DNA of 64,000 nt from Pseudomonadota bacterium (GCA_947475315.1 CANJMY010000005.1:1-64000), one strand, 5' to 3'; numbered from the stretch's first letter, positions 1-8,827 are shown. The notes: a model not told the origin generated them from the letters alone. Numbers and translations are program-made.

Positions 1-2
1 AC

Positions 3-641
3 TGGCTGTTCGCGCACGACGCGATGGTCCGCTGGCTGCGCACGCACCCGCTCGGCACGCTGGGCGAGCACGAGGCGCAGATCGTGCAGGTCTCGTACCC
101 CAATCGCTACTGGGCCGAGATCAAGACCGCGACCGCGCCCTACGCGTGGGAGCCGCGCATGTTCCACGCGCTCGTGCGCGAGGAGTCGCTGTTCAACAAG
201 GACGTGAAGAGCCCCGCGGGCGCGCTCGGGCTCTCCCAGGTGATGCCCGCCACCGGGCGCACCGTCGCGGGCTGGCTGGGCCTGTCGTTCACGACGACCG
301 ACCTGCTGGTGCCCGAGAAGAACCTCAAGATCGGCGCCAAGTACCTCGACACCGTGCTGCGCCAGCAGGGGAACGACCCGTGCCTGGCCTTCGCCAGCTA
401 CAACGCCGGGCCGCAGCGCGTGGACGAGTGGATCGCCAAGCGCGGCAACCTGCCGCTGGACGAGTTCGTGGAGCGCATCCCGTTCCGGGAGACCCGCGGC
501 TACGTGAAGCGCGTGTCGTCGACCTGGCAGACCTTCCGCTACGCCCAGGACCTCAACAGCACCCCGTTCGTGGACCTGTCGGCGTTCAACCACGTCGTGC
601 GGCCCGCGGTGGCGCCGGCGCCCGGCGGCGGAACCCAGTGA
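3..641 (+). CDS. lytic murein transglycosylase, SLT domain (5' partial)
   Basis: The frame is open from the first bases of the window, so the N-terminus lies upstream and only about 212 C-terminal residues are present. An SLT (Slt70-like) catalytic domain fills most of it. The motif ALVREESLF carries the expected catalytic Glu (second Glu of REES), and it is followed by SPAGALGLSQVMPATG and AFASYNAGP, all hallmarks of the family. Known family role: cleavage of the MurNAc-GlcNAc bond in periplasmic peptidoglycan with 1,6-anhydroMurNAc formation. The Pro/Ala/Gly-rich tail ends in a stop codon that overlaps the next start by GTGA, so the two genes are probably co-transcribed. The export signal cannot be seen because the start is missing. 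Confidence 0.9.
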   Translation, partial: WLFAHDAMVRWLRTHPLGTLGEHEAQIVQVSYPNRYWAEIKTATAPYAWEPRMFHALVREESLFNKDVKSPAGALGLSQVMPATGRTVAGWLGLSFTTTDLLVPEKNLKIGAKYLDTVLRQQGNDPCLAFASYNAGPQRVDEWIAKRGNLPLDEFVERIPFRETRGYVKRVSSTWQTFRYAQDLNSTPFVDLSAFNHVVRPAVAPAPGGGTQ

Positions 642-1006
642 CCGACTGGGAGGCGATCGGCGGCGAGCCCGCGGTGAGCGCGATCATGGACGCGTTCGTC
701 GACCGCATGTTCGACGACATGATCGTGGGCTTCCTGTTCCAGGGCAAGGACCGCGAGGGCATCAAGCGGCACGAGGTGGCGCTCGTCAGCAGCCACATGG
801 ACGGCCCGCTCGCTTACGAAGGCCGCCCGCTCGTGTCGCTGCACCGGGGCCTCAAGATCAACCGCGGCCAGTTCCGCAGGCGGATCGCGCTGCTCAAGCT
901 GACGCTGGAGCGCTTCGCGGTGCCGCCGGAGGTCGCCGCGCGCTGGATCGCGTTCGACGAGCGCCTGATCGACAGCTTCACCGACGGGACGGACTGCGTC
1001 GGGTAG
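638..1006 (+). CDS. truncated hemoglobin (2/2 globin)
   Basis: This 122-residue protein starts at GTG 638, inside the stop of the transglycosylase gene (GTGA overlap). It shows the truncated-globin pattern: an N-terminal IGGEPAV turn, a helix B-like AFVDRMF, a DGPLAYEGRPL segment and SLHRGLKI with the expected proximal haem-ligand His69, then a Phe-containing helix. Length fits the 2/2 globin family of about 115-130 residues. Position B10, often Tyr in NO- or O2-binding members, appears to be Val or nearby, so ligand chemistry is not predictable. A role in O2 or NO binding is inferred from the family. The link to peptidoglycan turnover is positional only. No signal peptide is seen, so it is cytoplasmic. 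Confidence 0.8.
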   Translation: MTDWEAIGGEPAVSAIMDAFVDRMFDDMIVGFLFQGKDREGIKRHEVALVSSHMDGPLAYEGRPLVSLHRGLKINRGQFRRRIALLKLTLERFAVPPEVAARWIAFDERLIDSFTDGTDCVG

Positions 1007-1088
1007 GAGCGTGGCTGCGACGCACCCGGTCCGATCCTGACCGCCTGGACCATGCCTCCCGGGGCCGCCCCGATTACCCCCGGAACCG

Positions 1089-4000
1089 ATGGCCTTCGTC
1101 CACCTCCACGTCCACTCCCAGTACAGCGTGCTCGACGGCACGCTGGATCCCAAGTCCGTCGCGGCACGCGCCGCGGCGCTGGGCATGCCCGCCATCGCGC
1201 TGACCGACACGGGCAACCTGTACGGCGCGGTCGCGTTCTACAAGGCGTGCAAGGACAAGGGCGTCCACGCGCTGATCGGCGCTGAGCTGCATGTGCAGCC
1301 TGAGGGCATCGAGTTCGAGGACCACCGCGCCGAGAACGGCGGCTACCAGGTCATCGCGCTGGTCGAGGACGAGGACGGCTACAAGTCGCTGTGCGCCCTC
1401 ATCACCGCCGGCATCTTCGACGGCATGCGGTACAAGCCCCGGGTGGACCTCAAGGCGCTCGCTGCGCGTCACAAGGGCCTGATCTTCCTCACTGGCGGGC
1501 TGCGCGGCGCGTTTGGTCGCGCGGCGATCGCGGGCGACGCGGACGGCGCGCGCGCCCGCGTGCGCGACCTGATGGACGCGGTCGGCGCGGGCCAGCTCTA
1601 CTTGGAGCTTCAGGACGTCGGACTGGAGGGCCAGGAGGCGGTGAACGCCGTCGCGCGAACCCTCTCCCGCGAGCTCGACGTCCCGACGGTTGTGACCAAC
1701 GCGGTGCACTACGACCGCCCGGAAGACGCGCCGGTGCTGGACGTGCTGCACGCCATCTCGGCGGGCGCGCCGCTGTCCGACACCACCCGCGCTCGCAGCC
1801 CGACCGATCAAGCATACCTCAAGACAGAAGCCGAGATCCGTGAGATCTTTCCGGATGATCCTGAGGCCGTAGATCGCACCGCGGAGGTCGCGGCGCGCTG
1901 CCACTACAAGTACCGGCTGGGCGAGTACCTGTTCCCGTCCACCACGCCGCCGGACTTCGTGGAGGGCAAGGACGCCGTCCAGCCCGACACCGACGCCAAC
2001 TGGCAGTACTTCTACGCCGCGTTTCCGCCCCCGCGCTCCTACGAGATGCCCGACCCGACGGTGTTGATCCCGCCGCGTCCGGAGGGCGCCGGAAACTTGC
2101 AGGGCTACTTCGGCTGGTACGCGCGGAGCGGGTTGACGATCCGCTTCCGAGACATCCCAGAGGAGCGCCAAGAGGTCTATTGGCCGCGCCTGGAGCGTGA
2201 GCTCGCCATGATCGGCCAGATGGGCTTCCCGGCCTACCTGCTGATCGTCGCCGAGTTCATCAACTGGTCGAAGGATCACGGGATCCCGGTCGGGCCCGGT
2301 CGTGGATCGGCCGCGGGCTCGTTGGTCGCGTGGGCGATGGGCATCACGGACATCGACCCGATCCGCTTCGACCTGCTGTTCGAGCGCTTCCTGAACCCTG
2401 AGCGCGTGTCGATGCCCGACATCGACGTCGACTTTTGCCAGGACCGGCGCGAGGAGTCGATCGAGCACGTCCGCGCCAAGTACGGCGCGCCGCTGGTCAG
2501 CCAGATCATCACCTTCGGCACGCTCAAGGCCAAGGCCGCGGTGCGCGACGTCGCGCGTGTGCTGGAGCTCCAGTTCGGTGAGGCCGACCGCATCGCCAAG
2601 CTGGTGCCCGAGGCCCTCAACACCACGCTCAAGAGCGCGCTCGCCGACACGGAGATGCTGCGCCGCCTGCACGAGGGCGACCCCAAGGTGCGCCGCGTGG
2701 TCGAGACCGCCATCCGGGTGGAGGGCATGGTCCGGCAGACCGGCGTGCACGCGGCCGGCGTCGTGATCGCCGACCGTCCGTTGGTCGACGTCGCTCCGCT
2801 TTACCGCGACGGCCCCGAGGGCGGTCCGGTCGTTCAGACGGACATGAAGTCCGCCGAGGCGATCGGCCTCATCAAGTTCGACTTCCTGGGCCTCAAGACC
2901 CTCGATCAGATCCGCGACGCGCTGGTCATGATCAAGGAGAACTACGGCTCCGCCCCCGATATGGCGCGGATCCCTGAGGATGATCCCGAGACCTTCACGT
3001 TGCTCCAGGCGGGCGACGCGCTCGGTGTGTTCCAGCTGGAATCGTCGGGCATGCGCGACCTGCTCACGCGCCTGCGCCCGTCTGTCCTCGACGACATCGT
3101 CGCGCTCGTCGCGCTGTACCGCCCCGGCCCGTTGGAGTCGGGCATGGTCGACGACTTCGTCGAGCGCAAGCACGGCCGCCAGAAGGTCACGTTCTTCGTC
3201 CCGGCCTTGGAACCCATCCTGCGCAACACGTACGGCGTCATCGTGTACCAGGAGCAGGTCATGCAGATCGCTCAGGTGCTCGCCGGCTACAGCCTGGGTG
3301 AGGCTGACCTGCTGCGCCGCGCGATGGGCAAGAAGGACGCCCAGGAGATGGACCGCCAGAAGTCGCGGTTCGTGGACGGCGCCATCCAGAACGAGATCGA
3401 CGGCCAGATGGCGTCGGAGATCTTCGACCTGCTCGCCAAGTTCGCGTCCTACGGCTTCAACAAGTCGCACTCGGCCGCGTACGGCGTGGTCTGCTACCAG
3501 ACGGCCTACCTCAAGGCGCACCACCGCCCCGAGTACATGGCGGCGCTGCTCTCCATTGAAGCGGGCGACACCGACAAGCTGCTGCTCTACATCTCGGACT
3601 GTCGCCGCGCGGGCGTGGAGTTGCTGCCGGTCTGCGTGAACAGCTCGATCGAGAGCTTCTCGGTGCCCAAGGCGCTGTCGCAGCAGGGCAAGGCGGCCAT
3701 TCGCTACGGCCTGGGCGCGGTGAAGGGCGTGGGCAGCGGGTCCATCCGGGCCATCGTCGACGAGCGCACGCGCGGTGGCCTGTTTCGCGACGTGCTCGAC
3801 TTCTTCGAGCGGATCGACCCCAAGGCGCTCAACCGGCGCGTGCTGGAGCAGCTGGTCAAGGCCGGCGCCTTCGACACGCTGGGTGTGGGACGCTCCAAGG
3901 TGCTGGCCGCGCTCGACGAGCTGTCCAGCGAGGGCGCGCGGCGTCGGGCGGAGAAGCTGCTGGGGCAGGGCGTCCTGTTCGGCGGCGGCCAGACGGAGAA

Positions 4001-4679
4001 GGCGTCGCGGACCTTCCGGTTCCCCGCGGTCGCTGACTGGTCGATCCTCGAGCGCATGGAGATGGAGCGGGAGGCGCTCGGCTTGTACCTGACCGGCCAC
4101 CCGCTCGAGGCCTACGCGCCCGACGTGAAGCGCCTGGGCGCGCTCAATACGGCGCAGCTTCGAGACATGGAAACGAACTCGGACGTGCGCGTGGTGGGCG
4201 TCGCCGCGGACGTGCGCGTGGTGAAGACCAAGCGCGGCGACAAGATGGCGATCGTGCAGCTGCAAGACGATCGCGGCACGGTGGAGTGTGTGTTCTTCCC
4301 GGACCCCTGGCTGCGCAGCCAGGGCGCGCTCAAGCCCGGCGAGGTGGTGCTGGTGAGCGCCAAGGTGGATTGGGGCGAGGACGGCCCCAAGCTCAAGGGC
4401 AACGCCGCCGAGCCCATCGCCGAGGTCCGCACCCGAACGGTGCGAAAGGTGTTCCTGGACCTGCGCGTCGAGGAGCTGACCGACCCGCGCCTCGAGGCGC
4501 TCAAGGCCGTGTTCGAGCGCGAGCGCGGCAACTGCAGCGCCCACCTTCACGTGGCGGCACAGGGTCGCTTCACGGCGACGTTCGACGTCCCCGGGGTCAC
4601 CATCGCCCCCTCGCGCGCGCTTGAAGACGCCGTGCATGCGCTGTTTGGACGGTCGGACGTGGTGACCTTCGGGGTGTGA
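1089..4679 (+). CDS. dnaE: DNA polymerase III alpha subunit
   Basis: At 1196 residues this is a full-length bacterial C-family replicative polymerase, the catalytic subunit of the polymerase III holoenzyme. The N-terminal PHP domain starts at once with FVHLHVHSQYSVLDG. The palm holds GPGRGSAAGSLVAWA, then PDIDVDF at 443-449, giving catalytic Asp444 and Asp446. The third carboxylate is Asp598 in KFDFLGLKT. The fingers and tau-binding regions follow, with a C-terminal OB fold around VKTKRGDKMAIVQLQD. The PHP domain keeps its first HxH, which is compatible with metal binding. Spacing of 82 bases from the globin gene and a weak GGA element before ATG 1089 support this start. A long reading frame on the opposite strand is a composition artefact. 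Confidence 0.98.
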   Translation: MAFVHLHVHSQYSVLDGTLDPKSVAARAAALGMPAIALTDTGNLYGAVAFYKACKDKGVHALIGAELHVQPEGIEFEDHRAENGGYQVIALVEDEDGYKSLCALITAGIFDGMRYKPRVDLKALAARHKGLIFLTGGLRGAFGRAAIAGDADGARARVRDLMDAVGAGQLYLELQDVGLEGQEAVNAVARTLSRELDVPTVVTNAVHYDRPEDAPVLDVLHAISAGAPLSDTTRARSPTDQAYLKTEAEIREIFPDDPEAVDRTAEVAARCHYKYRLGEYLFPSTTPPDFVEGKDAVQPDTDANWQYFYAAFPPPRSYEMPDPTVLIPPRPEGAGNLQGYFGWYARSGLTIRFRDIPEERQEVYWPRLERELAMIGQMGFPAYLLIVAEFINWSKDHGIPVGPGRGSAAGSLVAWAMGITDIDPIRFDLLFERFLNPERVSMPDIDVDFCQDRREESIEHVRAKYGAPLVSQIITFGTLKAKAAVRDVARVLELQFGEADRIAKLVPEALNTTLKSALADTEMLRRLHEGDPKVRRVVETAIRVEGMVRQTGVHAAGVVIADRPLVDVAPLYRDGPEGGPVVQTDMKSAEAIGLIKFDFLGLKTLDQIRDALVMIKENYGSAPDMARIPEDDPETFTLLQAGDALGVFQLESSGMRDLLTRLRPSVLDDIVALVALYRPGPLESGMVDDFVERKHGRQKVTFFVPALEPILRNTYGVIVYQEQVMQIAQVLAGYSLGEADLLRRAMGKKDAQEMDRQKSRFVDGAIQNEIDGQMASEIFDLLAKFASYGFNKSHSAAYGVVCYQTAYLKAHHRPEYMAALLSIEAGDTDKLLLYISDCRRAGVELLPVCVNSSIESFSVPKALSQQGKAAIRYGLGAVKGVGSGSIRAIVDERTRGGLFRDVLDFFERIDPKALNRRVLEQLVKAGAFDTLGVGRSKVLAALDELSSEGARRRAEKLLGQGVLFGGGQTEKASRTFRFPAVADWSILERMEMEREALGLYLTGHPLEAYAPDVKRLGALNTAQLRDMETNSDVRVVGVAADVRVVKTKRGDKMAIVQLQDDRGTVECVFFPDPWLRSQGALKPGEVVLVSAKVDWGEDGPKLKGNAAEPIAEVRTRTVRKVFLDLRVEELTDPRLEALKAVFERERGNCSAHLHVAAQGRFTATFDVPGVTIAPSRALEDAVHALFGRSDVVTFGV

Positions 4680-4747
4680 GCCCGCGCGGGGTTTCCCCCG
4701 GCTCGCGACCTCGCTATGCGCTGTTCCATCGATGGGTTGCTGCGTTG

Positions 4748-5518
4748 ATGATCCGGCTCCTCCTGCTGACCATGGCCGCGGCCTTCGCGGCGCCCGAACG
4801 TGTTGCGTCGACTGTGCCTGCGCCGCCGAGCAACGTGCGTCGCACGCTCGGGAACGGCGTCGTGGTCGACTGGACCCGGCACCGGCTGGAGGTCCTGGCC
4901 ACGGAGCATGACAACAACCCGGCCCGCGACCTTCGCCCGCTTGAGCAGGCGGCCATGACCCAGATCGACACACGCTTTGAGACCGCGCTGGCCAAGCTGC
5001 CGGTTCGTCCGGGCGTCACCTGGGCGGCGCTCCCGGACCGTCAGGAGCTGCCGTCCATCCCCTGGCGCGTGGCCGAGACGCGCTACCACACGGGCGGATC
5101 GGTCGACGTGATCGGCGCGGTCGATCTGCGTGAGGTGCTGGCGCCGTGGAGCACGTCCCGCGCGGTGCCGCCGCCTGGCCCGTCCGCGTCGGACGCCACG
5201 GGGGTGCTGATCGACGCCCGCGGCATCGCGGTCGAGCCCTGCTACGCGCCGGTGGTGCAGACGGTGTCGGGCGAGGTGCTGTTCGACTCGATCGTCTGGC
5301 AGGACGTCGCCTGGGAGACCACGCCGGTGGTGTGGGTGGCCGACCCGATGCATGCCGAGGCGCGGGCGGCGGGGCTGCGGCCCGAGATGTTCCTCGCGAG
5401 CGGCGCCGACACCTGCACGATCGGCGTGGCCGATGAAGACGGGCCGCGGTGGAAGGAGCGGGTGGCGACGCTGCGGGCCGTCGGCGGTGGAGGCGTGGTG
5501 ATCGTGGTGGATCCGTGA
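4748..5518 (+). CDS. secreted protein of unknown function, LPP20/FlgT-like tail
   Basis: A 256-residue protein with an N-terminal hydrophobic signal (MIRLLLLTMAAAFAA). An in-frame ATG at 4676 would place 24 residues before the signal, so ATG 4748 is preferred, although no strong ribosome site is visible. The middle is mixed alpha/beta. The C-terminal half contains GVLIDARGIAVEPCYAP followed by a SGEVLFDSI stretch, which resembles the tail of LPP20/FlgT-like envelope proteins. That similarity is by eye and tentative. The stop overlaps the lipB start (GTGA), suggesting co-transcription with lipB. No enzymatic motif is recognised. Confidence 0.75.
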   Translation: MIRLLLLTMAAAFAAPERVASTVPAPPSNVRRTLGNGVVVDWTRHRLEVLATEHDNNPARDLRPLEQAAMTQIDTRFETALAKLPVRPGVTWAALPDRQELPSIPWRVAETRYHTGGSVDVIGAVDLREVLAPWSTSRAVPPPGPSASDATGVLIDARGIAVEPCYAPVVQTVSGEVLFDSIVWQDVAWETTPVVWVADPMHAEARAAGLRPEMFLASGADTCTIGVADEDGPRWKERVATLRAVGGGGVVIVVDP

Positions 5519-6153
5519 TCCACGCGCAGTGGCTCGGTCGACTGGAGTACCGGTGGGCCTGGCGACTGCAGCACCTGCGGCGAGAGGCGGTGGAGCGGGG
5601 CACCGCGCCCGAGGTGCTGTGGACGCTGGAGCATGACCCGGTGGTGACGCTCGGGCGGCGGGCGGCGGCCGTGGACGTGGCGGGCTTGGGCAGCCGCGGC
5701 GTGCCCGTGGTCCAGACCGAGCGGGGAGGGCTGGCCACCTGGCACGGCCCCGGACAGCTCACCGGCTACCTGCTCGTGGACATCGGCCGGCGCGGGTGGG
5801 CGATCCGCAAGGTGGTCGAGGGCATCGAGTCCGGCTTGATCGGCTGGCTCGCCACGCAAGGCGTGAGCGCGGGGCGGCGAGACGGCTTGCACGGCGTCTG
5901 GGTGGGGCACGACAAGGTCGGCGCGATCGGGCTGCACGTGCGCCGCGGCGTGACTATGCACGGGTTCGCCCTCAACCTGGACCCAGGCCCCGCCGCGTTC
6001 ACCGGGATCGTGCCGTGTGGCGTCGAGGACGGAGGCGTGACGAGCCTCGCGAGGCTGACGGGGAGGGTGAACCGTCCCGACGAGGTCGCCGACGTGGTCG
6101 GTTCAACGGTGCTCGATGCGATTGCGCGCGCCAATGCCGTCCCGAATGGTTGA
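5515..6153 (+). CDS. lipB: lipoyl(octanoyl) transferase
   Basis: A 212-residue LipB. It moves the octanoyl group from octanoyl-ACP to the lipoyl domains of 2-oxoacid dehydrogenases and the glycine cleavage H protein. Family motifs are present: ERGGLATWHGPGQLTGYLL, KVGAIG with catalytic Lys134, MHGFALNL, and IVPCGVEDGGVTS with catalytic Cys168. The start is GTG 5515, overlapping the stop of the preceding gene by 4 bases. lipA, the lipoyl synthase that follows lipB in many genomes, is not in this window. The stop codon lies inside the -35 element of the tRNA-Val promoter. Confidence 0.95.
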   Translation: MIHAQWLGRLEYRWAWRLQHLRREAVERGTAPEVLWTLEHDPVVTLGRRAAAVDVAGLGSRGVPVVQTERGGLATWHGPGQLTGYLLVDIGRRGWAIRKVVEGIESGLIGWLATQGVSAGRRDGLHGVWVGHDKVGAIGLHVRRGVTMHGFALNLDPGPAAFTGIVPCGVEDGGVTSLARLTGRVNRPDEVADVVGSTVLDAIARANAVPNG

Positions 6154-6176
6154 CACCAAGGCCCCGATGTCATAAA
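6150..6176 (+). promoter_or_regulatory. sigma-70-type promoter of the tRNA-Val gene
   Basis: A perfect -35 TTGACA (6150-6155) is followed after 15 bases by CATAAA (6171-6176) as the -10. The tRNA begins 15 bases after the -10. The -35 overlaps the lipB stop codon. The tRNA-Pro promoter has the same spacing and a closely matching -10, which supports both calls. Confidence 0.6.
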
Positions 6177-6190
6177 AGCGGCCCCGCTGA

Positions 6191-6262
6191 AGGCGCGTAG
6201 CTCAGTGGAAGAGCACTGCCTTGACACGGCAGGGGTCGGAGGTTCAAACCCTCTCGCGCCTA
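6191..6262 (+). tRNA. tRNA-Val (anticodon GAC)
   Basis: A full cloverleaf folds by hand. The acceptor stem AGGCGCG pairs with CGCGCCT. The D arm is GCTC-AGTGGAA-GAGC. The anticodon arm is CTGCC-TTGACAC-GGCAG, with GAC at positions 34-36. The T arm is GGAGG-TTCAAAC-CCTCT with one G-T pair. The discriminator is A and CCA is not encoded. A promoter lies just upstream and a strong terminator 12 bases downstream, so this is a single-gene transcript. Confidence 0.95.
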
Positions 6263-6273
6263 TTCCTTCGGCA

Positions 6274-6310
6274 GAACGGCAGGCTCACCAGAGCCTGCCG
6301 TTCTCGTTTT
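6274..6310 (+). terminator. rho-independent terminator after tRNA-Val
   Basis: A perfect 13-bp stem, GAACGGCAGGCTC (6274-6286) with GAGCCTGCCGTTC (6291-6303), has an ACCA loop and is followed by TCGTTTT. It closes the tRNA-Val transcript and separates it from infC. Confidence 0.88.
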
Positions 6311-6405
6311 CGGGCATCCTTGCTGGAGTCGCGCATTGCGCCGCGCTATCATGGGCTTGGCGTCTTCTGGCGCCGCCCGTTCCCCAAGTCCGGAGTCGAC
6401 ACCAC

Positions 6406-7047
6406 TTGCGCCGTAGACCCTCTGCCCGCCGCCCTGATGCTACCGCTCGGTCCACCACTGACGCCAATGAGCCGCGCGTAGGCGACCGCATCCGGGTCCC
6501 TCGGGTGCTTGTCATCGACGAAGAGGGTGGGAAGCTCGGCGAGTTCATGATCGAAGACGCGCTCCGCATCGCCGAGGAGCGCGGGCTGGACTTGGTTGAG
6601 GTGTCGCCGAACGCGCGCCCGCCGGTCTGCCGCATCACGGACTACGGCAAGCTCAAGTACGAGAAGAAGAAGAAGGAAGCCGTCGCCCGGAAGAACCAGG
6701 TGCTCGTGCTCCTCAAGGAGCTCAAGCTCCGGCCCAAGACCGACGAGCACGACATCGAGGTCAAGGTCGCCCACGCCCGGGAATTCCTGGAAGAGGGCAA
6801 CAAGGTCAAGATCACCGTCCGCTTCCGCGGCCGTGAGATGGCCCACCGTGAGATCGGCGAGGAGCAGTGCTTCGCCGTCTCGGACCGCTGCAAGGACCTC
6901 TGCGTCGTCGAGATGCCTCCCCGCATGGAAGGCAAGGCGATGTTCATGATCCTGGCGCCCACCAAGAAGAAGATGCCCAAGCCCATGAAGGTGCGCGAGC
7001 ATGATGACGCGCGTCCGGAAGGCTCGGACGAAGACGGCGAGGAGTAG
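6406..7047 (+). CDS. infC: translation initiation factor IF-3
   Basis: IF-3 binds the 30S subunit, checks start-codon pairing and keeps subunits apart. The conserved N-domain begins at RVGDRIRVPRVLVID, followed by EVSPNARPPVCRITDYGKLK, a Lys-rich linker, and a C-domain with VKITVRFRGREMAH. The start is inferred as TTG 6406, 10 bases after GGAG (6392-6395). No ATG or GTG lies in frame at a suitable place. infC genes commonly use rare start codons, which ties into IF-3 autoregulation. This gives 213 residues, with an Arg-rich N-terminal extension of about 25 residues and an acidic tail (EGSDEDGEE). It is the first gene of the infC-rpmI-rplT cluster. A TATCAT element at 6347-6352 could be the -10, but no good -35 is seen. 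Confidence 0.93.
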   Translation: MRRRPSARRPDATARSTTDANEPRVGDRIRVPRVLVIDEEGGKLGEFMIEDALRIAEERGLDLVEVSPNARPPVCRITDYGKLKYEKKKKEAVARKNQVLVLLKELKLRPKTDEHDIEVKVAHAREFLEEGNKVKITVRFRGREMAHREIGEEQCFAVSDRCKDLCVVEMPPRMEGKAMFMILAPTKKKMPKPMKVREHDDARPEGSDEDGEE

Positions 7048-7056
7048 ACCCTGGAT

Positions 7057-7089
7057 CCAGCGAGCCCCCCACGTTGCGGGGCTCGCTGG
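7057..7089 (+). promoter_or_regulatory. infC-rpmI intercistronic hairpin, possible L20/L35 leader element
   Basis: A perfect 12-bp stem is formed by CCAGCGAGCCCC (7057-7068) and GGGGCTCGCTGG (7078-7089) with a 9-base loop. No U-run follows, so it is unlikely to be a simple terminator. CCTGGATC/ACCTGGATC copies flank it. In other bacteria this region hosts L20-dependent repression or an attenuator. Here the function is inferred from position only. Confidence 0.5.
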
Positions 7090-7165
7090 GACCTGGATCA
7101 TCACCGCGTCCCTGGACCGCCCGCCCCGGGTCAGTTAACGGGGCCGACCTGCGAGGAGCACCCCC

Positions 7166-7363
7166 ATGCCCAAGATGAAGACGCGTCGCGCCGCGGCCAA
7201 GCGCTTCAAGGTGAACGCGAACGGCAAGGTCCGTTTCAAGCGCGCCCACAAGCGTCATTGCCTCGAGCACAAGAGCAAGGACATGAAGCGCACCACGCGC
7301 CGCGCGGGCGTGTTGCAAGAGCAGGACGCCAAGCACGTCCGTCTCATGATGCCGTACGCGTAG
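7166..7363 (+). CDS. rpmI: 50S ribosomal protein L35
   Basis: A 65-residue basic protein with the L35 signature MPKMKTRRAAAKRFKVN at the N-terminus and HKSKDMKR in the middle. The length is standard. A GAGGAG ribosome site precedes ATG 7166. It lies between infC and rplT, in the usual order. Confidence 0.97.
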   Translation: MPKMKTRRAAAKRFKVNANGKVRFKRAHKRHCLEHKSKDMKRTTRRAGVLQEQDAKHVRLMMPYA

Positions 7364-7487
7364 GTCTCCCGTCGGTCTTCGGACCGGCGATGGTGTCCTG
7401 CAGTCCGACTCATTCCGTTCCCCTACCTGACTCGCCGTCACCACCGTCCATTCCGGGCGGTTGGGATGCGGCAACAAGGAGTCCCCG

Positions 7488-7844
7488 ATGACCCGCATTA
7501 AGCGTGCCCAAATCCGGCACACCCGTATCCGTAAGCTTCGCGAGCGCGTGAAGGGCTTCTTCCAGAGCCGCAAGCGTCTGCGTCAGGCCATGGAAGCGGC
7601 CATGAAGGCGGACCGCTACGCGTTCGCCGGCCGCAAGCAGCGCAAGCGCCAGTTCCGCCGCCTGTGGACGATGCGCATCAACGCCGCCGTCCGTCAGCAG
7701 GGCCTGTCCTACAGCCGCTTCGTGTTCGGCCTCAAGAAGGCCGGCATCGAGATCAACCGCAAGGTCATGGCCGATCTCGCCGTGCGTGAGCCGAACGCCT
7801 TCGCCGCCATCGTCGAGCAGGCCAAGGCCGCGCTCAACGCGTAA
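7488..7844 (+). CDS. rplT: 50S ribosomal protein L20
   Basis: A 118-residue L20 that binds 23S rRNA early in assembly and often represses its own operon. Motifs include [31 protein letters not shown] and LSYSRF. ATG 7488 follows AAGGAG with correct spacing; an upstream in-frame ATG at 7461 has no ribosome site and would add nine non-conserved residues. The gene is not followed by pheS and pheT, which is unusual compared with many proteobacteria. Confidence 0.97.
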   Translation: MTRIKRAQIRHTRIRKLRERVKGFFQSRKRLRQAMEAAMKADRYAFAGRKQRKRQFRRLWTMRINAAVRQQGLSYSRFVFGLKKAGIEINRKVMADLAVREPNAFAAIVEQAKAALNA

Positions 7845-7925
7845 GGCGTCTCGTTCCGACTCGTTTGCGCGCCGGGCTTTGTTCGGCGCGCTACGAGGAT
7901 CGCCCACACGTGAAACGGGGGATCC

Positions 7926-8396
7926 ATGTTCTCGGCCGCGCGTTTTGCCCCACTGCTGGCGATCTCGCTCTGCGCCAAGAAGTCCACGGAACCAACCCTC
8001 GTCTGGGTGCAGTTCAACGGTGACGAGGACGTCATCGACGTGCCGGTCACGGCGTCGGACGAGCTGGGTCCCGCGGCCACGATCGACCTGACCTCGACCA
8101 CCGGTGAGGTGATCGTCGGATCCGCCACCGTGGATCCGAGCAGCGGTCCGGTCGGGTCCTCGCACCGCATCACCGTCCACGTCCTGGACTCCTTCTCGGA
8201 GACCGTGACCAAGGTGGAGGTGGAAGCCGACGCGGGCGACCGCGGCGTGCAGACGCTGACGCTGGCGCAGGACAGCGCCGACGCGGGCGTCTGGGTGCTT
8301 GACGTGACGTCGCACGGCGTGGCGGGCGAGGAGCGCACCGACTCGTTCACGTTTCTGCTCTGGTCGGCGGAGCCGGAGCCCGCCGCAGTCAAGTGA
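7926..8396 (+). CDS. small secreted protein of unknown function
   Basis: A 156-residue protein with a short N-terminal hydrophobic segment ending near SLCAKKS. A lipobox is possible, but the residue before Cys is Leu, which is atypical. The rest is Thr/Val/Asp-rich and predicted by eye as beta sandwich. It sits where pheS-pheT or ihfA are often found after rplT. Its stop lies 17 bases before the preferred MerR start. An imperfect GC hairpin (7867-7891) lies between it and rplT. No family is recognised. Confidence 0.75.
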   Translation: MFSAARFAPLLAISLCAKKSTEPTLVWVQFNGDEDVIDVPVTASDELGPAATIDLTSTTGEVIVGSATVDPSSGPVGSSHRITVHVLDSFSETVTKVEVEADAGDRGVQTLTLAQDSADAGVWVLDVTSHGVAGEERTDSFTFLLWSAEPEPAAVK

Positions 8397-8413
8397 CGCC
8401 TGAGGAGACCTGG

Positions 8414-8797
8414 ATGAGCGAACCCATCGACGTCCACATCCCCGACAAGATGTTCTTCCGCATCGGGGAGCTCGCGGAGCTCATCGGCGTGGAGCCGCAC
8501 GTGCTGCGCTACTGGGAGCAGGAGTTTCGCATCCGCCCCCAGCGCTCGCAGTCGGGCCAGCGCACCTACCGCCGCAAAGACATCGTCCGGTTTCTACAGA
8601 TCAAGCGGCTGCTCTACGAGCAGGGCTTCACGATCGCGGGCGCGCGTCGGGCGCTGCTCGACCCGGCGAAGGGCGATGTCGCAGAGGAGCCGCGTCAGTC
8701 GGACGTGCGCCAGCGACTCGACGATCTTCGGCAGAAGATCGCGAATACCCGCCTAAAGGTCGCGCGCGCGTGGGAGCCGCACGTCCCGCGGACCTAA
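8414..8797 (+). CDS. MerR-family transcriptional regulator
   Basis: A 127-residue protein with a MerR winged helix: [25 protein letters not shown], then the wing RTYRRKDI and [20 protein letters not shown] short coiled-coil-like tail follows. No C-terminal effector domain or metal-binding Cys is present, so it resembles the compact HspR/MlrA-like regulators that follow ihfA in related genomes. ATG 8414 has GAGGAG six bases upstream and is preferred over GTG 8393. The targets are unknown. Confidence 0.9.
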   Translation: MSEPIDVHIPDKMFFRIGELAELIGVEPHVLRYWEQEFRIRPQRSQSGQRTYRRKDIVRFLQIKRLLYEQGFTIAGARRALLDPAKGDVAEEPRQSDVRQRLDDLRQKIANTRLKVARAWEPHVPRT

Positions 8798-8827
8798 GGA
8801 GAACGCCGCGTGCGCGCCTCAGGATGG

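Noticed and set aside
1074-4973. A 1299-codon open frame on the minus strand opposite dnaE
   Set aside because: High GC at third positions leaves few stop codons in the opposite frame; its protein is rich in Arg, His, Leu and Val without any motif, while dnaE is certain on the plus strand.
6205-6405. An infC start inside the tRNA-Val gene
   Set aside because: It would place the tRNA and its terminator inside the coding region; conserved IF-3 sequence begins well after TTG 6406.
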